Positions 34,120-43,703 of a stretch of 64,000 nucleotides of DNA are shown one piece after another. The notes below the pieces were generated by a model that saw only the letters and a program-made list of their open reading frames with translations, ran no database searches and was not told the origin of the DNA. The position numbers and the translations under genes were made by a program. The DNA lies in assembly GCA_947501325.1 (NCBI GenBank), contig CANMVC010000001.1, forward strand, positions 868,001-932,000, read 5' to 3'. The DNA comes from an uncultured Sphingomonadaceae bacterium. GTDB taxonomy: Bacteria; Pseudomonadota; Alphaproteobacteria; Sphingomonadales; Sphingomonadaceae. Positions within the stretch are counted from its first letter, which is position 1; the number at the start of each line of letters is the position of its first letter.

Positions 34120-34350
34120 TTAGCTTTGCCCGCCAGCAAGCAACAGAAGCAAAGCAACCAAGACGACTGCAATCGCCTGATATTTCACCCGAGCAAACAT
34201 CATTTCATTCTGTTTCTTGTGCGAAGCGGTCACGCCATCAGCATCGACATCGTCGGGCTCCATATTGACGAATGCAATGAGTCCGCGGACTAACGCAAAA
34301 ATGACGGCACCGGCCGCTAAAACGATTAACAATATTAAAATATAGCTCAT
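34120..34350 (-). CDS. Twin-transmembrane HIG1-domain protein
   Basis: The 76-residue protein has two membrane helices (about 3-24 and 57-74) linked by a polar loop with QNEMMFARVKYQA, matching the conserved QxxxN-type HIG1 motif with an Arg nearby. In mitochondria HIG1 proteins associate with respiratory complexes; in alphaproteobacteria they are short, and an association with cytochrome oxidase is inferred from that. The ATG at 34350 is preferred over a TTG at 34359 next to the gluQ stop. The same neighbour order, before a PduO-type gene, is common in alphaproteobacteria. Confidence 0.85.
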   Translation of the reverse strand: MSYILILLIVLAAGAVIFALVRGLIAFVNMEPDDVDADGVTASHKKQNEMMFARVKYQAIAVVLVALLLLLAGGQS

Positions 34351-34359
34351 ATCTACCAA

Positions 34360-35250
34360 CTAGTCTTTCGTCAGAGTGATTCCAACCGGGAATATATTTT
34401 TTCGTAATTCATTGGCCAATATATGCCCATCCACACCCTCTTCGCGCAATACGGCTAAAGATGCAGAATCACGACTTTTTGAGAGTTTGAGACCTATTTC
34501 ATCCAAGAGTATGCCGTGATGGACATAACGCGGAACCGGAAGATCTAACAAAGCCTGCAACAGCCGATGGATATGGGTCGAAGCGAATAAATCTGCCCCC
34601 CGAACGACATGCGTAATCCCGTCGCGCGCATCATCTAGTGTCACCGCCAGATGATAGCTAACAGACGTATCTTTGGGGATTAATACGACATCACCTAATG
34701 CCGCCGGATCAGCTTGCTGGTCTCCATGTCGTTCGTCATGCCAGGATAAGTCGCCTGTCAGACGAACCGCTTTCCCCACGTCCAATCGCCAATTGTGCGG
34801 CTCCGTTTTGACCCGTGTTGCGACCTCATCAGAACCAAGGTTGCGGCAAGTTCCTGAATAAATTGGGCCGTCTGGCCCCTTAATCAGTCCCTCTTTCTTC
34901 TGCACGGATCGGATATCTGAACGGCTGCAGAAACAAGGATAAAGAAGCCCCTTTTGTTTCAAATTTTCTGCTGCCTCAGCATATTTTGCCAGCCGTTCCG
35001 ATTGGAAAATGACATCGCCATCCCAGTCCAAACCCAGCCAGCGCATGTCAGCCAGTATTGAATCGACGAATTCTGCTTTGCTGCGTCCGGCATCAATATC
35101 TTCTATTCTGAGCAACAATTTCCCGCCGCGCTCCCGCGCATAATCATACGCTACGCAAGCGGCATAAGCATGCCCCAAATGCAACAATCCGTTGGGGCTA
35201 GGAGCAAAACGCACCACTATATCTTGGCCGAGATACCCTCTTGACGTCAT
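34360..35250 (-). CDS. gluQ: Glutamyl-Q tRNA(Asp) synthetase
   Basis: The 296-residue truncated glutamyl-tRNA synthetase paralogue lacks the anticodon-binding domain. The HIGH-like motif is in SPNGLLHLGHA (His at residues 22 and 25) and the KMSKS equivalent is KLSKS near residue 253. A zinc-type Cys-rich segment (YPCFCSRSD) is present. It attaches glutamate to the queuosine of tRNA(Asp), which links functionally to queF in this window. It is followed immediately by the HIG1-type gene and diverges from the HNH gene. Confidence 0.93.
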   Translation of the reverse strand: MTSRGYLGQDIVVRFAPSPNGLLHLGHAYAACVAYDYARERGGKLLLRIEDIDAGRSKAEFVDSILADMRWLGLDWDGDVIFQSERLAKYAEAAENLKQKGLLYPCFCSRSDIRSVQKKEGLIKGPDGPIYSGTCRNLGSDEVATRVKTEPHNWRLDVGKAVRLTGDLSWHDERHGDQQADPAALGDVVLIPKDTSVSYHLAVTLDDARDGITHVVRGADLFASTHIHRLLQALLDLPVPRYVHHGILLDEIGLKLSKSRDSASLAVLREEGVDGHILANELRKNIFPVGITLTKD

Positions 35251-35347
35251 TGGACAGATAATGTTGTTTGCATGTCAGTTGTAATGATCATGTCATGTTC
35301 TTGCGGATAAAGGACCGGCAGTCAAAGACTAAGGGAGTAGTTAGACT

Positions 35348-35914
35348 ATGTATCATCCCGACCTGTTGCGGCATCCCGAAAGTTGCCCGTCACTGGTGCT
35401 GAACGCTGATTATACGCCGCTGTCCTATTATCCATTGAGCCTTTGGCCCTGGCAAACCGCAATCAAGGCGGTCTTCCTGGACAGGGTGAATATCGTCTCA
35501 AGCTATGAACGCGAAGTGCATAGTCCCAGCCTCGACATGAAAATTCCATCGGTTATTGCGCTCAAAAACTATGTAAAACCTTCGGAATACCCGGCCTTTA
35601 CCCGATTTAACCTGTTTCTGCGGGACAAGTTCATGTGCCAATATTGTGGCAGCCTCGACAATCTTACCTTCGACCATGTCATTCCGCGTCGCCAGAAGGG
35701 CCGCACGACTTGGGAAAATGTTGCTACTGCCTGCCTGCCCTGCAACCTGAAAAAAGGCGGCCGCACGCCCAAGGAAGCGCATATGCAGCTATCAAGCAGG
35801 CCGATCAAACCAACCAATTGGCAGTTGCAGGAACATGGCCGCGCCTTCCCGCCGAATTTCCTCCACGATACGTGGCATGACTGGCTCTATTGGGATATAG
35901 AACTGGAGGGTTAG
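35348..35914 (+). CDS. HNH endonuclease domain protein
   Basis: The 188-residue protein has an HNH domain with paired zinc cysteines (CQYCG near residue 96 and CLPCN near 129) around LTFDHVIPRRQKGRTTWENV, where His is in the catalytic position. The N-terminal 90 residues (LVLNADYTPLSYYPLSLWPW) are typical of a widespread single-copy alphaproteobacterial family. Such proteins are not restriction or homing enzymes by context; their physiological role is unclear. GGGAG precedes the ATG by 7 bases. Confidence 0.9.
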   Translation: MYHPDLLRHPESCPSLVLNADYTPLSYYPLSLWPWQTAIKAVFLDRVNIVSSYEREVHSPSLDMKIPSVIALKNYVKPSEYPAFTRFNLFLRDKFMCQYCGSLDNLTFDHVIPRRQKGRTTWENVATACLPCNLKKGGRTPKEAHMQLSSRPIKPTNWQLQEHGRAFPPNFLHDTWHDWLYWDIELEG

Positions 35915-36047
35915 GCGATCACGGGATCAGGCTGCTAGCGGCGCCTAATCACCATCAAACAGGCTCTAGAATAGCACAGATCGTTTCAACCGTTACGATC
36001 ACTAGGATTTTCTTGACCACCTTGTCACAGCCGTGCAGCAACGCGGC

Positions 36048-38765
36048 ATGACTGATATCCTCCCCAATGATTCCTCGGCAACACCCTCATTGGTTGTGCG
36101 CCAAAATCCTGACATCAAATATCTTGGCAAATTGCTGGGAGATGTGATCCGTAGCTATGGTGGTGAAGAACTCTATCGCCGCACCGAATATATTCGCTCG
36201 ACCAGCGTCGACCGGCATCGTGGCGTAGCCGATGCCGATGCCATTGATCCGGGTCTGGATGCGCTTTCGCTCGACGAAACAACCGCTTTTGTCCGAGGCT
36301 TCATGCTCTTTTCACTGCTGGCCAATCTAGCCGAAGATCGGCAAGGCGTGGCTGCTGAAGAAGGCGCCAGCGTGGCTGAGGCAATAACCAAACTGGCCAG
36401 TGAAGGGGTCGATAAAAAAGCCATATTGGCGTTGCTGGACGATGCTCTTATCGCACCAGTGCTAACCGCTCACCCCACCGAGGTGCGGCGCAAGAGCATG
36501 ATCGATCACAAGGCACGGATTGCCGAATTGCTGCTGATGAAAGATGCGGGAGCGGACAATACGCCCGAAGGCGACGTACTTGATGAAGCGATCATGCGAC
36601 AAATCGCGCTGCTGTGGCAGACCCGGCCGTTGCGCCGCGAGCGTCTGTTCGTAACCGACGAAGTGCAGATTTCGCAAAGTTATATGCGTGACGTTTTCTT
36701 GCCAGTTTTGCCAAAGCTCTACGGCAAATGGGAAAAGGTGCTTGGCGCTCGACTGCCCAATTTCCTCAAACTTGGCAGCTGGATCGGGGGAGACCGCGAC
36801 GGCAATCCCTTTGTCGATGCTGATGCGATGCGTGAGGCCCTGTCACGCGCGGCAGAGACGGTCATCGGCTATTATCTCGCCCGCATCCACGCGATGGGCG
36901 CTGAGCTGAGCATTTCCACCGAATTGGCGGCCGTACCAGATGAAGTGCTCGCTTTGGCCGAAGCCAGCGGCGATGATGCACCAAGTCGCAAAGATGAGCC
37001 CTATCGCCGTGCGCTTTCTGGCATCTATGCACGTCTGTCCGCCACGTATTTGAAATTATGCGGTCATGTCCCCGGACGGCCCTCGCCCATTATGGCCGAG
37101 CCTTATGATAATCCGCAGCAATTGCGCGAAGATCTTGTTACGCTTGCGCACGGGCTGCGTGCCGGTGGTAAAGGCGTGTTCGCTACCTCTGGAGCCCTCG
37201 GACGACTGATCCGCACGGTAGAACTTTTCGGCTTTCACCTCGCGACACTCGACATGCGCCAGAATAGCCGCATTCACGAACGGGTTGTTGCCGAATTGCT
37301 TGCCGAAGCCGGTGTCGAAACTGATTATCTGTCACTGGACGAAGAGACCCGCGTAAAAATCCTCCGGCAGGAATTGGCTAATAACCGTCCGCTGGTAAGC
37401 CCGTGGATCAACTATAGCGAAGAAACCGCCAAGGAGCTGTCCATCCTGCACGCGGCGACTGAGGCCCACGAGCAATATGGGCCGGACGTCATCGTCAATT
37501 ACAATATCAGCAATGGCGAGACCGTATCCGACATATTGGAAGTTTATGTCCTGCTTATGGAAGCGGGCCTGTACCGCGCATCGGCAGATGACAAGGCAGC
37601 CCCCACCTGCCCCATCATGGCGGTACCTCTGTTTGAAACCGTCGCCGATCTGGAAAACGCGCCGCAAGTCATGACCGACTTTTTTGCCCTGCCGGAAATG
37701 CACGCCCTCACCCGTACGCGCGGCGCGCAGGAAGTGATGATCGGTTACTCGGACAGCAACAAGGACGGCGGCTATCTGACCTCCACCTGGAGCCTGTTCA
37801 AAGCCAGTCAGGCGCTAACACCCGTTTTCGAACAGGCTGGCGTGAAGATGCAGCTTTTCCATGGCCGCGGCGGCGCTGTAGGCCGTGGTGGCGGATCGGC
37901 TTTTGGCGCGATCAAGGCACAGCCCAAGGGAACCGTCGACGGTCGCATCAGGATTACCGAACAGGGTGAAGTCATTGCTGCCAAATATGGCACAATGGCA
38001 GTCGCAGAAGCCAATCTTGAAGCCATGACCTCGGCGGTATTACTGCGTTCACTCGAACCCGATCCGTCCGACAAGAAGGTTCAGGCCAGCTTTGCCGATG
38101 CAATGGACGCGATTTCGCAGACAGCCTTCGCGGAATATCGCGATCTGGTTTATGGCAAGGACAGCTTCCGAACCTTCTTCCGCCAGATGACCCCGCTGAC
38201 CGAAATCGCCAAGCTGAAAATCGGGTCGCGTCCCGCCAGCCGGACAAAAAGCGACAAGATTGAAGATTTGCGCGCTATCCCTTGGGTATTCAGCTGGGCG
38301 CAGGCACGCGTGATGCTGCCGGGCTGGTATGGTGTCGGACAGGCGCTGACTGCCTTTGATGATACCCAGAAACTTAAAGATATGGCGCAAAGCTGGCCCT
38401 TCTTTCAGGCGAGCCTGTCCAACATGGAAATGGTGCTAGCCAAATCCGACATGGGCATTGCCGCGCGCTATGCGGAGCTGGTTGAGGACAGGGGCATGCG
38501 AGAGAGCTATTTCAATCGTATCCGCTCAAGCTGGGAGCAGACCCGCGATATCTTGCTGGAAATTACTGATCAGCCGCATCTGCTGGCGAAAAATCCATCG
38601 CTGTTCAACAGCATCGAATTGCGGCTGCCCTATATCGAGCCGCTCAATCACTTGCAGATTGAACTGATGAAGCGATTGCGTGCCGGAGAAGACGACCCCC
38701 GCATCGGAGAAGGCATACAATTGTCGCTCAATGCCATTGCCACAGCGCTGAGGAATAGCGGTTGA
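36048..38765 (+). CDS. ppc: Phosphoenolpyruvate carboxylase
   Basis: The 905-residue enzyme carboxylates phosphoenolpyruvate to oxaloacetate and refills the citric acid cycle. Visible motifs are the catalytic His in VLTAHPTEVRRKSM (about residue 143), GSWIGGDRDGNPFV (about 249), MIGYSDSNKDGGY (about 569), FHGRGGAVGRGGG (about 606) and the C-terminal LRNSG. Length is normal. The start is placed at the ATG at 36048; a GTG 15 bases upstream is possible and no strong ribosome-binding site helps. It appears to be a single gene. Confidence 0.95.
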   Translation: MTDILPNDSSATPSLVVRQNPDIKYLGKLLGDVIRSYGGEELYRRTEYIRSTSVDRHRGVADADAIDPGLDALSLDETTAFVRGFMLFSLLANLAEDRQGVAAEEGASVAEAITKLASEGVDKKAILALLDDALIAPVLTAHPTEVRRKSMIDHKARIAELLLMKDAGADNTPEGDVLDEAIMRQIALLWQTRPLRRERLFVTDEVQISQSYMRDVFLPVLPKLYGKWEKVLGARLPNFLKLGSWIGGDRDGNPFVDADAMREALSRAAETVIGYYLARIHAMGAELSISTELAAVPDEVLALAEASGDDAPSRKDEPYRRALSGIYARLSATYLKLCGHVPGRPSPIMAEPYDNPQQLREDLVTLAHGLRAGGKGVFATSGALGRLIRTVELFGFHLATLDMRQNSRIHERVVAELLAEAGVETDYLSLDEETRVKILRQELANNRPLVSPWINYSEETAKELSILHAATEAHEQYGPDVIVNYNISNGETVSDILEVYVLLMEAGLYRASADDKAAPTCPIMAVPLFETVADLENAPQVMTDFFALPEMHALTRTRGAQEVMIGYSDSNKDGGYLTSTWSLFKASQALTPVFEQAGVKMQLFHGRGGAVGRGGGSAFGAIKAQPKGTVDGRIRITEQGEVIAAKYGTMAVAEANLEAMTSAVLLRSLEPDPSDKKVQASFADAMDAISQTAFAEYRDLVYGKDSFRTFFRQMTPLTEIAKLKIGSRPASRTKSDKIEDLRAIPWVFSWAQARVMLPGWYGVGQALTAFDDTQKLKDMAQSWPFFQASLSNMEMVLAKSDMGIAARYAELVEDRGMRESYFNRIRSSWEQTRDILLEITDQPHLLAKNPSLFNSIELRLPYIEPLNHLQIELMKRLRAGEDDPRIGEGIQLSLNAIATALRNSG

Positions 38766-38805
38766 GGCAAATGACTCGCTAAGACCAATCCCGAAACATT
38801 GTCAT

Positions 38806-39537
38806 TCAGGCTTTGAGCCGCAAGATCGGATTGGCCCCGTCTTCAAATGCATAGGCAGGGTTTTCCGAGAGGAACTCCTCGACGGCTGTTCTGCAGCCAC
38901 CATAGTCGTGGAAATCGTCAATCACTATCACGCCACCAGGGCTTAACTTTGTCGCAACGGCACGGAGGCAATAGGCGACAGGTTCATACCAGTCGCAATC
39001 CACATGCACAAAAGCGAGCCGATCAACCGGTACCCGGGGCCAGCAGTCTTCGAATAATCCTTTGTAGAGGAAAACACCATTTTCGCCGACCGTCAGCCCA
39101 TGGCGGGCAAAACTGTCCTTCACGTCGGCGAACAGGTCGTCCCTATATCCATAATATTCCTGGCCGTTTATCCCCTGCGATGCGCCTGACTTGATGGTTT
39201 CATAACGCGACTTTGATTTATCGTCGTCTTTTTCCGACGCGGGCGCCGGGATCATGTCGAAAACATCGAACCCGTGAAATTGGCGGGAAAATTGATGCGA
39301 CTGGCATTGGTCAGCAATGAGAATCGCAGAACCGCCCAATGCAACACCAAATTCGGCAAAGTCCCCGTCAACATCATTGACCGATTGCAGGGCGCTCTCG
39401 ATCCTGAGAAGCTTGGCCGTCGAAAGATAGGTCAGCCCTTCGTTCATCACGTCACGGGAGAGCCTGGAAAGATCTTGGCTTACCAGGCGGTCACGCAAGC
39501 GCCGCGCCAAAGGCCGCAATCGGGTCGATAGAACCAT
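38806..39537 (-). CDS. TylF/MycF-family class I methyltransferase
   Basis: The 243-residue protein matches the TylF family: DGDFAEFGVALGGSAILIADQ near residue 57, HGFDVFDMIPAP near 87, and VHVDCDWYEPVAYCLRAV with VIVIDDFHDYGG in the C-terminal half, including the metal-binding Asp residues. Members are SAM-dependent O-methyltransferases, often acting on sugars or polysaccharide units. The substrate is unknown and no glycosyltransferase is adjacent. It converges with ppc at 40 bases. Confidence 0.87.
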   Translation of the reverse strand: MVLSTRLRPLARRLRDRLVSQDLSRLSRDVMNEGLTYLSTAKLLRIESALQSVNDVDGDFAEFGVALGGSAILIADQCQSHQFSRQFHGFDVFDMIPAPASEKDDDKSKSRYETIKSGASQGINGQEYYGYRDDLFADVKDSFARHGLTVGENGVFLYKGLFEDCWPRVPVDRLAFVHVDCDWYEPVAYCLRAVATKLSPGGVIVIDDFHDYGGCRTAVEEFLSENPAYAFEDGANPILRLKA

Positions 39538-39687
39538 GGATTGATAATAAGCGGAACCGGACGAAAGCCAATTCCGTTTCTATCCGGTCGAGTGCCTCAG
39601 AACGCGGAAAAAGCACGCTTTTGCGATGAAGCGACCAATGGTTGGGAAATCACTCGGTCTTTACGGACCATTGTTGCTTTGTGGGGA

Positions 39688-41082
39688 TCAGAGCGCCTCT
39701 AGCCGGACCGGCAAACCGTCTTTGGGTTGCGGAATGGGAAAGACCTGCCAATCCGGTTCATAATCCGGCCCGCCGCTGAGTACGACCCGGTTCTGCGTCA
39801 GCATCGCATGCATCAATATTTTGATCTGCATATAGGCGAAATGCAGCCCCAGACACATATGCGCGCCACCACCAAAGGGCACCCACGCATATTTGTGACG
39901 ACCAGCGCTATTTTCCGGTGTGAAGCGCAGCGGATCAAACTTGTCGGGGTTCGGCCAGTGCTTTTCCATCTTATGGACAAATTGCGGGCTGATACCGATA
40001 TTCGTACCTGCGGGAATGGTATAATTGCGGAAGGTAAATTCCTTGATCGCCCGGCGCGGGATGCTCGGCACCGGCGGGATCAGGCGCAAGGATTCCTTAA
40101 ATGCCATTTCGGTCAACTCGAGCTTGCCGAGATCCTCGTAGGAGAGCGGCTGACCAGCCGGCGCCACCGAAAGACATTCCTCGCGCAGCTTATCCTGCCA
40201 TTCGGGATGCTTGGCGAGCAAATAGGTCATGCTGGTCGCCGAAGACGTGATCGTGTCATGCGCCGCCATCATCAGGAAGTTCATGTGATCGACGACTTCA
40301 TCTTCGGTCAGCAGGCTGCCATCCTCGTGGGTCGCCAGACAAATCTGGGTAAATATGTCTTCGCCGCCTTTTTCGCGCCGTTCCTTAACCTGCGGGGTAA
40401 AATAGCTCAGCAGATATTCCCGCGCCTTCACGCCCCGCCACATCTTGGTGAAGGGGATTGGCGAGCGGGCAATACCGACAGATGCCTGGACTTCATCGAC
40501 AAACGCCTTGTTGATCTTGTCGGCTTCCGGGCCCCATGGAATGCCCAGAATCGCGCTGGCCGCCGTGTCGAGTGACAGGGACTTGATGGCAGGATAAAAT
40601 TCAAAGCTCGTCCCGCTCCACTCCGCCACGCGTTCATTAATGCCTTCATTCAACACTTTGCAGTGATGCTTCATCGGCCCGGGTTTGAATGCCACCGACA
40701 AAGCCTTGCGGTCAGCCCGATGGCGTTCAAAATCCATCAGCATCAAGCCGCGCGGGAAGAGATTGTTGAGTACCGGCCCCCAGCCCTGTTCACTGGAGAA
40801 AATCTTGTCCTTGTTGAACATGACCAGTTCTGTCGCGTCCGCGCCCAGCAGCATGACATTGTCCTTGCCAAAACTGTACGTCCGGTAGACCGAACCATAT
40901 TTCTCAAACATCTTCCGGCCAAAGCCAATCGGATCCTTGATGACTTGCAGGGTCGTCCCCAGCACGGGCATGCCTTCTTCGCCAGGAATATGCGCGAGCG
41001 CTTCTTTGCTCGGCGGCTTCACCCAATGCGGGTTGGCTGTCTCGGTATAGGGATATCCATGGGTTTGTGCTGCGCTAGCCAA
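39688..41082 (-). CDS. Cytochrome P450
   Basis: The 464-residue haem monooxygenase has the I-helix motif AAHDTITSS, the K-helix ExxR in KESLRL, and the haem loop FGGGAHMCLGLHFAYM with the axial Cys near residue 409. No signal or membrane anchor is evident, so it should be soluble and need separate ferredoxin partners, which are not adjacent. The length and the RRAIKEFTFRNYTIPAGTNI segment resemble CYP51/CYP120-like rather than P450cam-like enzymes, so a terpenoid, retinoid or fatty-acid-like substrate is possible. A palindrome AGTAGCTACT lies at 41119-41128 upstream. Confidence 0.92.
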   Translation of the reverse strand: MASAAQTHGYPYTETANPHWVKPPSKEALAHIPGEEGMPVLGTTLQVIKDPIGFGRKMFEKYGSVYRTYSFGKDNVMLLGADATELVMFNKDKIFSSEQGWGPVLNNLFPRGLMLMDFERHRADRKALSVAFKPGPMKHHCKVLNEGINERVAEWSGTSFEFYPAIKSLSLDTAASAILGIPWGPEADKINKAFVDEVQASVGIARSPIPFTKMWRGVKAREYLLSYFTPQVKERREKGGEDIFTQICLATHEDGSLLTEDEVVDHMNFLMMAAHDTITSSATSMTYLLAKHPEWQDKLREECLSVAPAGQPLSYEDLGKLELTEMAFKESLRLIPPVPSIPRRAIKEFTFRNYTIPAGTNIGISPQFVHKMEKHWPNPDKFDPLRFTPENSAGRHKYAWVPFGGGAHMCLGLHFAYMQIKILMHAMLTQNRVVLSGGPDYEPDWQVFPIPQPKDGLPVRLEAL

Positions 41083-41297
41083 TTGAAAGCTCCTGAAATA
41101 CGAGGGTTATGGGCTTATAGTAGCTACTTTCATTAATGTCAGCAAGCATCTGTGTTCATTTCCAATTCAATTCGTCAATGTTACAAAATAGGGCAACAGG
41201 AAGATTATTCGGACTCGCACCGCCCTGCCAGTCTAGAACGATATTTAGCCGATGAGCGGTGCCCAGCGCAGCGCAACCGGCCAACAGGGGATAAAAC

Positions 41298-42080
41298 ATG
41301 GCGCAGTCTTGGATCCAGCAACTCATCAAACCGGCCCTGCTCAGCGGAGCGATGTTGAGCCTGAGCGCCTGTGCCTATGGCGGCGGCGCTTATGGCGATG
41401 GCTATGTCAACGGTGCGGGCTATGCTTGTGATCCCTATGCGCCATTTGACGATTATTATGCCTGCGACAATGGTTATGGCTATGCGAATATCGGATTTGG
41501 CGGCGGCTGGTATGACAGATTTTATTATCCCGGCTATGGCATCTATATTTTTGATCGACGCGGATCGCGTTATGCGATGAAGAATAACCATCGCCGCTAT
41601 TGGGCCAGACAGCGCGCGGAATTTGGTTCGCGTCACGCTAGGCGCGGTAGTCGTGATGGCGTGCACAGAGGTGGCCGCAACCTGACACCAGAGCAACGTG
41701 CGGAACGCCGCGAACGCAGACGCGACCTGACCCCGGAACAGCGGGCAGACCGTCGTGAACGGCGCGCGGAGCGGCGCGCGGAACGCACCGGCGGCAATCG
41801 CGCCACCACCGGCAGAGCAGCACTGCGAGACGGCGCTATTCGCGGTCAACGCAATAGTGAAGCCAGACAGATGCGGCGCGGCAACCGCCAAGGCAATAGC
41901 GTCCGTGCCGAACGCGCTGCCCGGCCCGCGGCGACACAACCGCGCGGCCAGCAAGCCCGCCCGTCCGTCCGGCAATCAGCGCCAGCCGCGCGCAGCGCGC
42001 CGCGCCAGGCACCTCGCACGCGTCCCGCAAGGCGCTCTTCCCGCAGCGAGGTTTCGCGCCGGAATGTCAGTGACCAGTGA
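41298..42080 (+). CDS. Arginine-rich lipoprotein with repeated LTPEQRAxRRERR motif
   Basis: The 260-residue product has a lipoprotein signal with lipobox LSAC (Cys25), a Gly/Tyr-rich segment (about 26-90), and an extremely Arg-rich C-terminal half. That half includes two imperfect copies of LTPEQRAERRERR and many Arg-Ala-Pro-Gln clusters up to the end. The charge suggests binding to anionic surfaces such as lipopolysaccharide, nucleic acid or phosphate-containing polymers. I do not recognise a family. It diverges from the P450 gene, with 215 bases between starts. The frame is open to the last codon and the arginine codon bias is strong. Confidence 0.75.
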   Translation: MAQSWIQQLIKPALLSGAMLSLSACAYGGGAYGDGYVNGAGYACDPYAPFDDYYACDNGYGYANIGFGGGWYDRFYYPGYGIYIFDRRGSRYAMKNNHRRYWARQRAEFGSRHARRGSRDGVHRGGRNLTPEQRAERRERRRDLTPEQRADRRERRAERRAERTGGNRATTGRAALRDGAIRGQRNSEARQMRRGNRQGNSVRAERAARPAATQPRGQQARPSVRQSAPAARSAPRQAPRTRPARRSSRSEVSRRNVSDQ

Positions 42081-42601
42081 AGCAAGCTGACGGGTAGCAG
42101 GTGCGATAAGGGCGGCGATTCGTTCCGCTTTTCTGCCCCGAATATAAAGTTTCTACAGTTTCGACACAGAATCGATAAAAAATCGGGTGCATTTTCTGGT
42201 AAAAACAACGGATCGTTATAGATTCAAATGTCAAAGAGCCGAGCCTGATGTTGCACAAACGGCAGGATGTAGGAAAGCCTTTTATTGACTGTTTGGCGAC
42301 GTTCGCGCGGCTAATATCATTTTGCGAATCTTCATGGTCATTCTCCTTGTCGATATTTCGACCGCGGCAGACCAGGCGAAAGGCGCTTTCCCCTTTTTGA
42401 ACCTGTGATTTCCTCGGGCAAGCCGGTTCAATGATGCGGTAAAGCCACATCTGAGGCTGGACTACTGACATGATTCCAAAGGAATCTTTTCACCACAGCG
42501 GCCAATCGCCTCCATATCGGTTCGAATAATAGTTAAGAGAATTGTAATCTTTGCCCAAAACCGTTAATTTCATTAATGTTAATAGTATCAGGGGCAAGCG
42601 T
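42081..42601. other. 521-base intergenic region with a possible short peptide gene
   Basis: No full-length gene is convincing here. Features seen are a 17-codon reading frame on the minus strand (42282-42335) with a strong ribosome-binding site, a small dyad GATTCC-AAA-GGAATC followed by TTTT at 42472-42490, and an AT-rich stretch from 42520 that probably holds the desaturase promoter. Confidence 0.6.
42282..42335 (-). CDS. Possible 17-residue peptide or remnant of a small secreted protein
   Basis: The frame reads MKIRKMILAARTSPNSQ. AGGAG lies 7 bases upstream of the ATG, the best spacing, which is why it is noted; an ATG 6 bases earlier is in frame. MKIRKMILAA looks like the start of a signal peptide, but the stop comes before a hydrophobic core is complete. 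It may be a leader peptide or the start of a decayed gene. No downstream frame continues it convincingly. Confidence 0.25.
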   Translation of the reverse strand: MKIRKMILAARTSPNSQ

Positions 42602-43699
42602 ATGGCGACCGCATATCGTGACATTCAACCGGACAAATTTGAACCTTCAGAAGCACATCCGCAACATGGTGTGATTATTGGTGGTCCGGCAGCACGGGCC
42701 AAACGTATCGAATATGGCATCTTGTTATCCTCAATGGTTATCGGATCGCTCGGGGCGCTGTATTGGACGCTGACCCATGCAACGGGCTGGGTGGAATGGT
42801 CTGCCTTCCTGTTCGGTTATATCCTGATCAATATGGGCGTTGGTATTGGCTATCACCGTTTCTACACACATCGTGCTTTTGAAGCCGGACCAAAGATGCG
42901 TCTGGCTATCGGTATCATGGCGCAAATGGCGTGTCAGGCCTCGGTGCTGAAATGGGCGGCCGATCATCGTCGCCATCATGCCTTTTCAGACCGCGTCGGC
43001 GATCTGCATAGCCCTTATATTGACGGGCATGGCAAGAAAATGTCGAAGTGGAAGGGCCTGGGCATCGCCCATTTCGGCTGGCTGTTCGACAACACCACGT
43101 CAGATATGAACGTATATGGCAAAGGCCTGATTGATGACCCGCAGGTTCTTTGGTGTCATCGTCATCGCTGGTCCATTGCGATATTCTCCAGCGTCGTTTT
43201 CCCGGCTCTTTGGGCTCTCGCCTTCGGTGGGCCTGAACATATTATCGGCACCATTCTGATTGGCGGTTTTTTCCGCAATTTTTTCTTTTTGAACTTCGTG
43301 ATGGGTGTGAACAGCATCGGCCATGTTTTTGGTTCACAGCGATTCAAGACCAAAGACGGATCGCGCAACAACTGGTTCATGGCGTGGATGACCTTTGGCG
43401 ATGGCTGGCACAACAACCATCACCAGCACCCGCGCTCGGCCTATGCTGGCCTGATGTGGTGGGAAGTCGACGTAAACGGCTATATTATCTCTCTCTGGGA
43501 GAAAATGGGCTTGGTCTGGAACGTTCAGCGCGCGCCGAAATATGTCCGCGATAGCCAGGGCAATTGGGTCCAGCAAAAGAAGCTGGATGCCGCTGGTACA
43601 TCGCAAAGCCCGGAGGCTATGTCTGCCGATGATGGCGGCCTGATGTTCGCTGACAAAACAGAAAAGCGCGATACGAAGACAGCCGCTGACGCGATCTGA
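42602..43699 (+). CDS. Acyl-CoA desaturase (delta-9 type)
   Basis: The 365-residue membrane di-iron enzyme has the three histidine boxes: HRFYTHR (about residue 91), DHRRHH (about 128) and HNNHHQHP (about 272). Four membrane helices in two pairs separate the boxes. It inserts a cis double bond into fatty acyl chains, controlling membrane fluidity. The ATG at 42602 is chosen because AGGGG precedes it; a TTG 51 bases upstream is unlikely. It converges with gspM, leaving 4 bases. Confidence 0.93.
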   Translation: MATAYRDIQPDKFEPSEAHPQHGVIIGGPAARAKRIEYGILLSSMVIGSLGALYWTLTHATGWVEWSAFLFGYILINMGVGIGYHRFYTHRAFEAGPKMRLAIGIMAQMACQASVLKWAADHRRHHAFSDRVGDLHSPYIDGHGKKMSKWKGLGIAHFGWLFDNTTSDMNVYGKGLIDDPQVLWCHRHRWSIAIFSSVVFPALWALAFGGPEHIIGTILIGGFFRNFFFLNFVMGVNSIGHVFGSQRFKTKDGSRNNWFMAWMTFGDGWHNNHHQHPRSAYAGLMWWEVDVNGYIISLWEKMGLVWNVQRAPKYVRDSQGNWVQQKKLDAAGTSQSPEAMSADDGGLMFADKTEKRDTKTAADAI

Positions 43700-43703
43700 T
43701 CGT

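Noticed and set aside
42510-42545. GGTTCGAAT sequence that recalls a tRNA T-arm
   Set aside because: No acceptor stem, anticodon arm or CCA-side pairing can be built around it.
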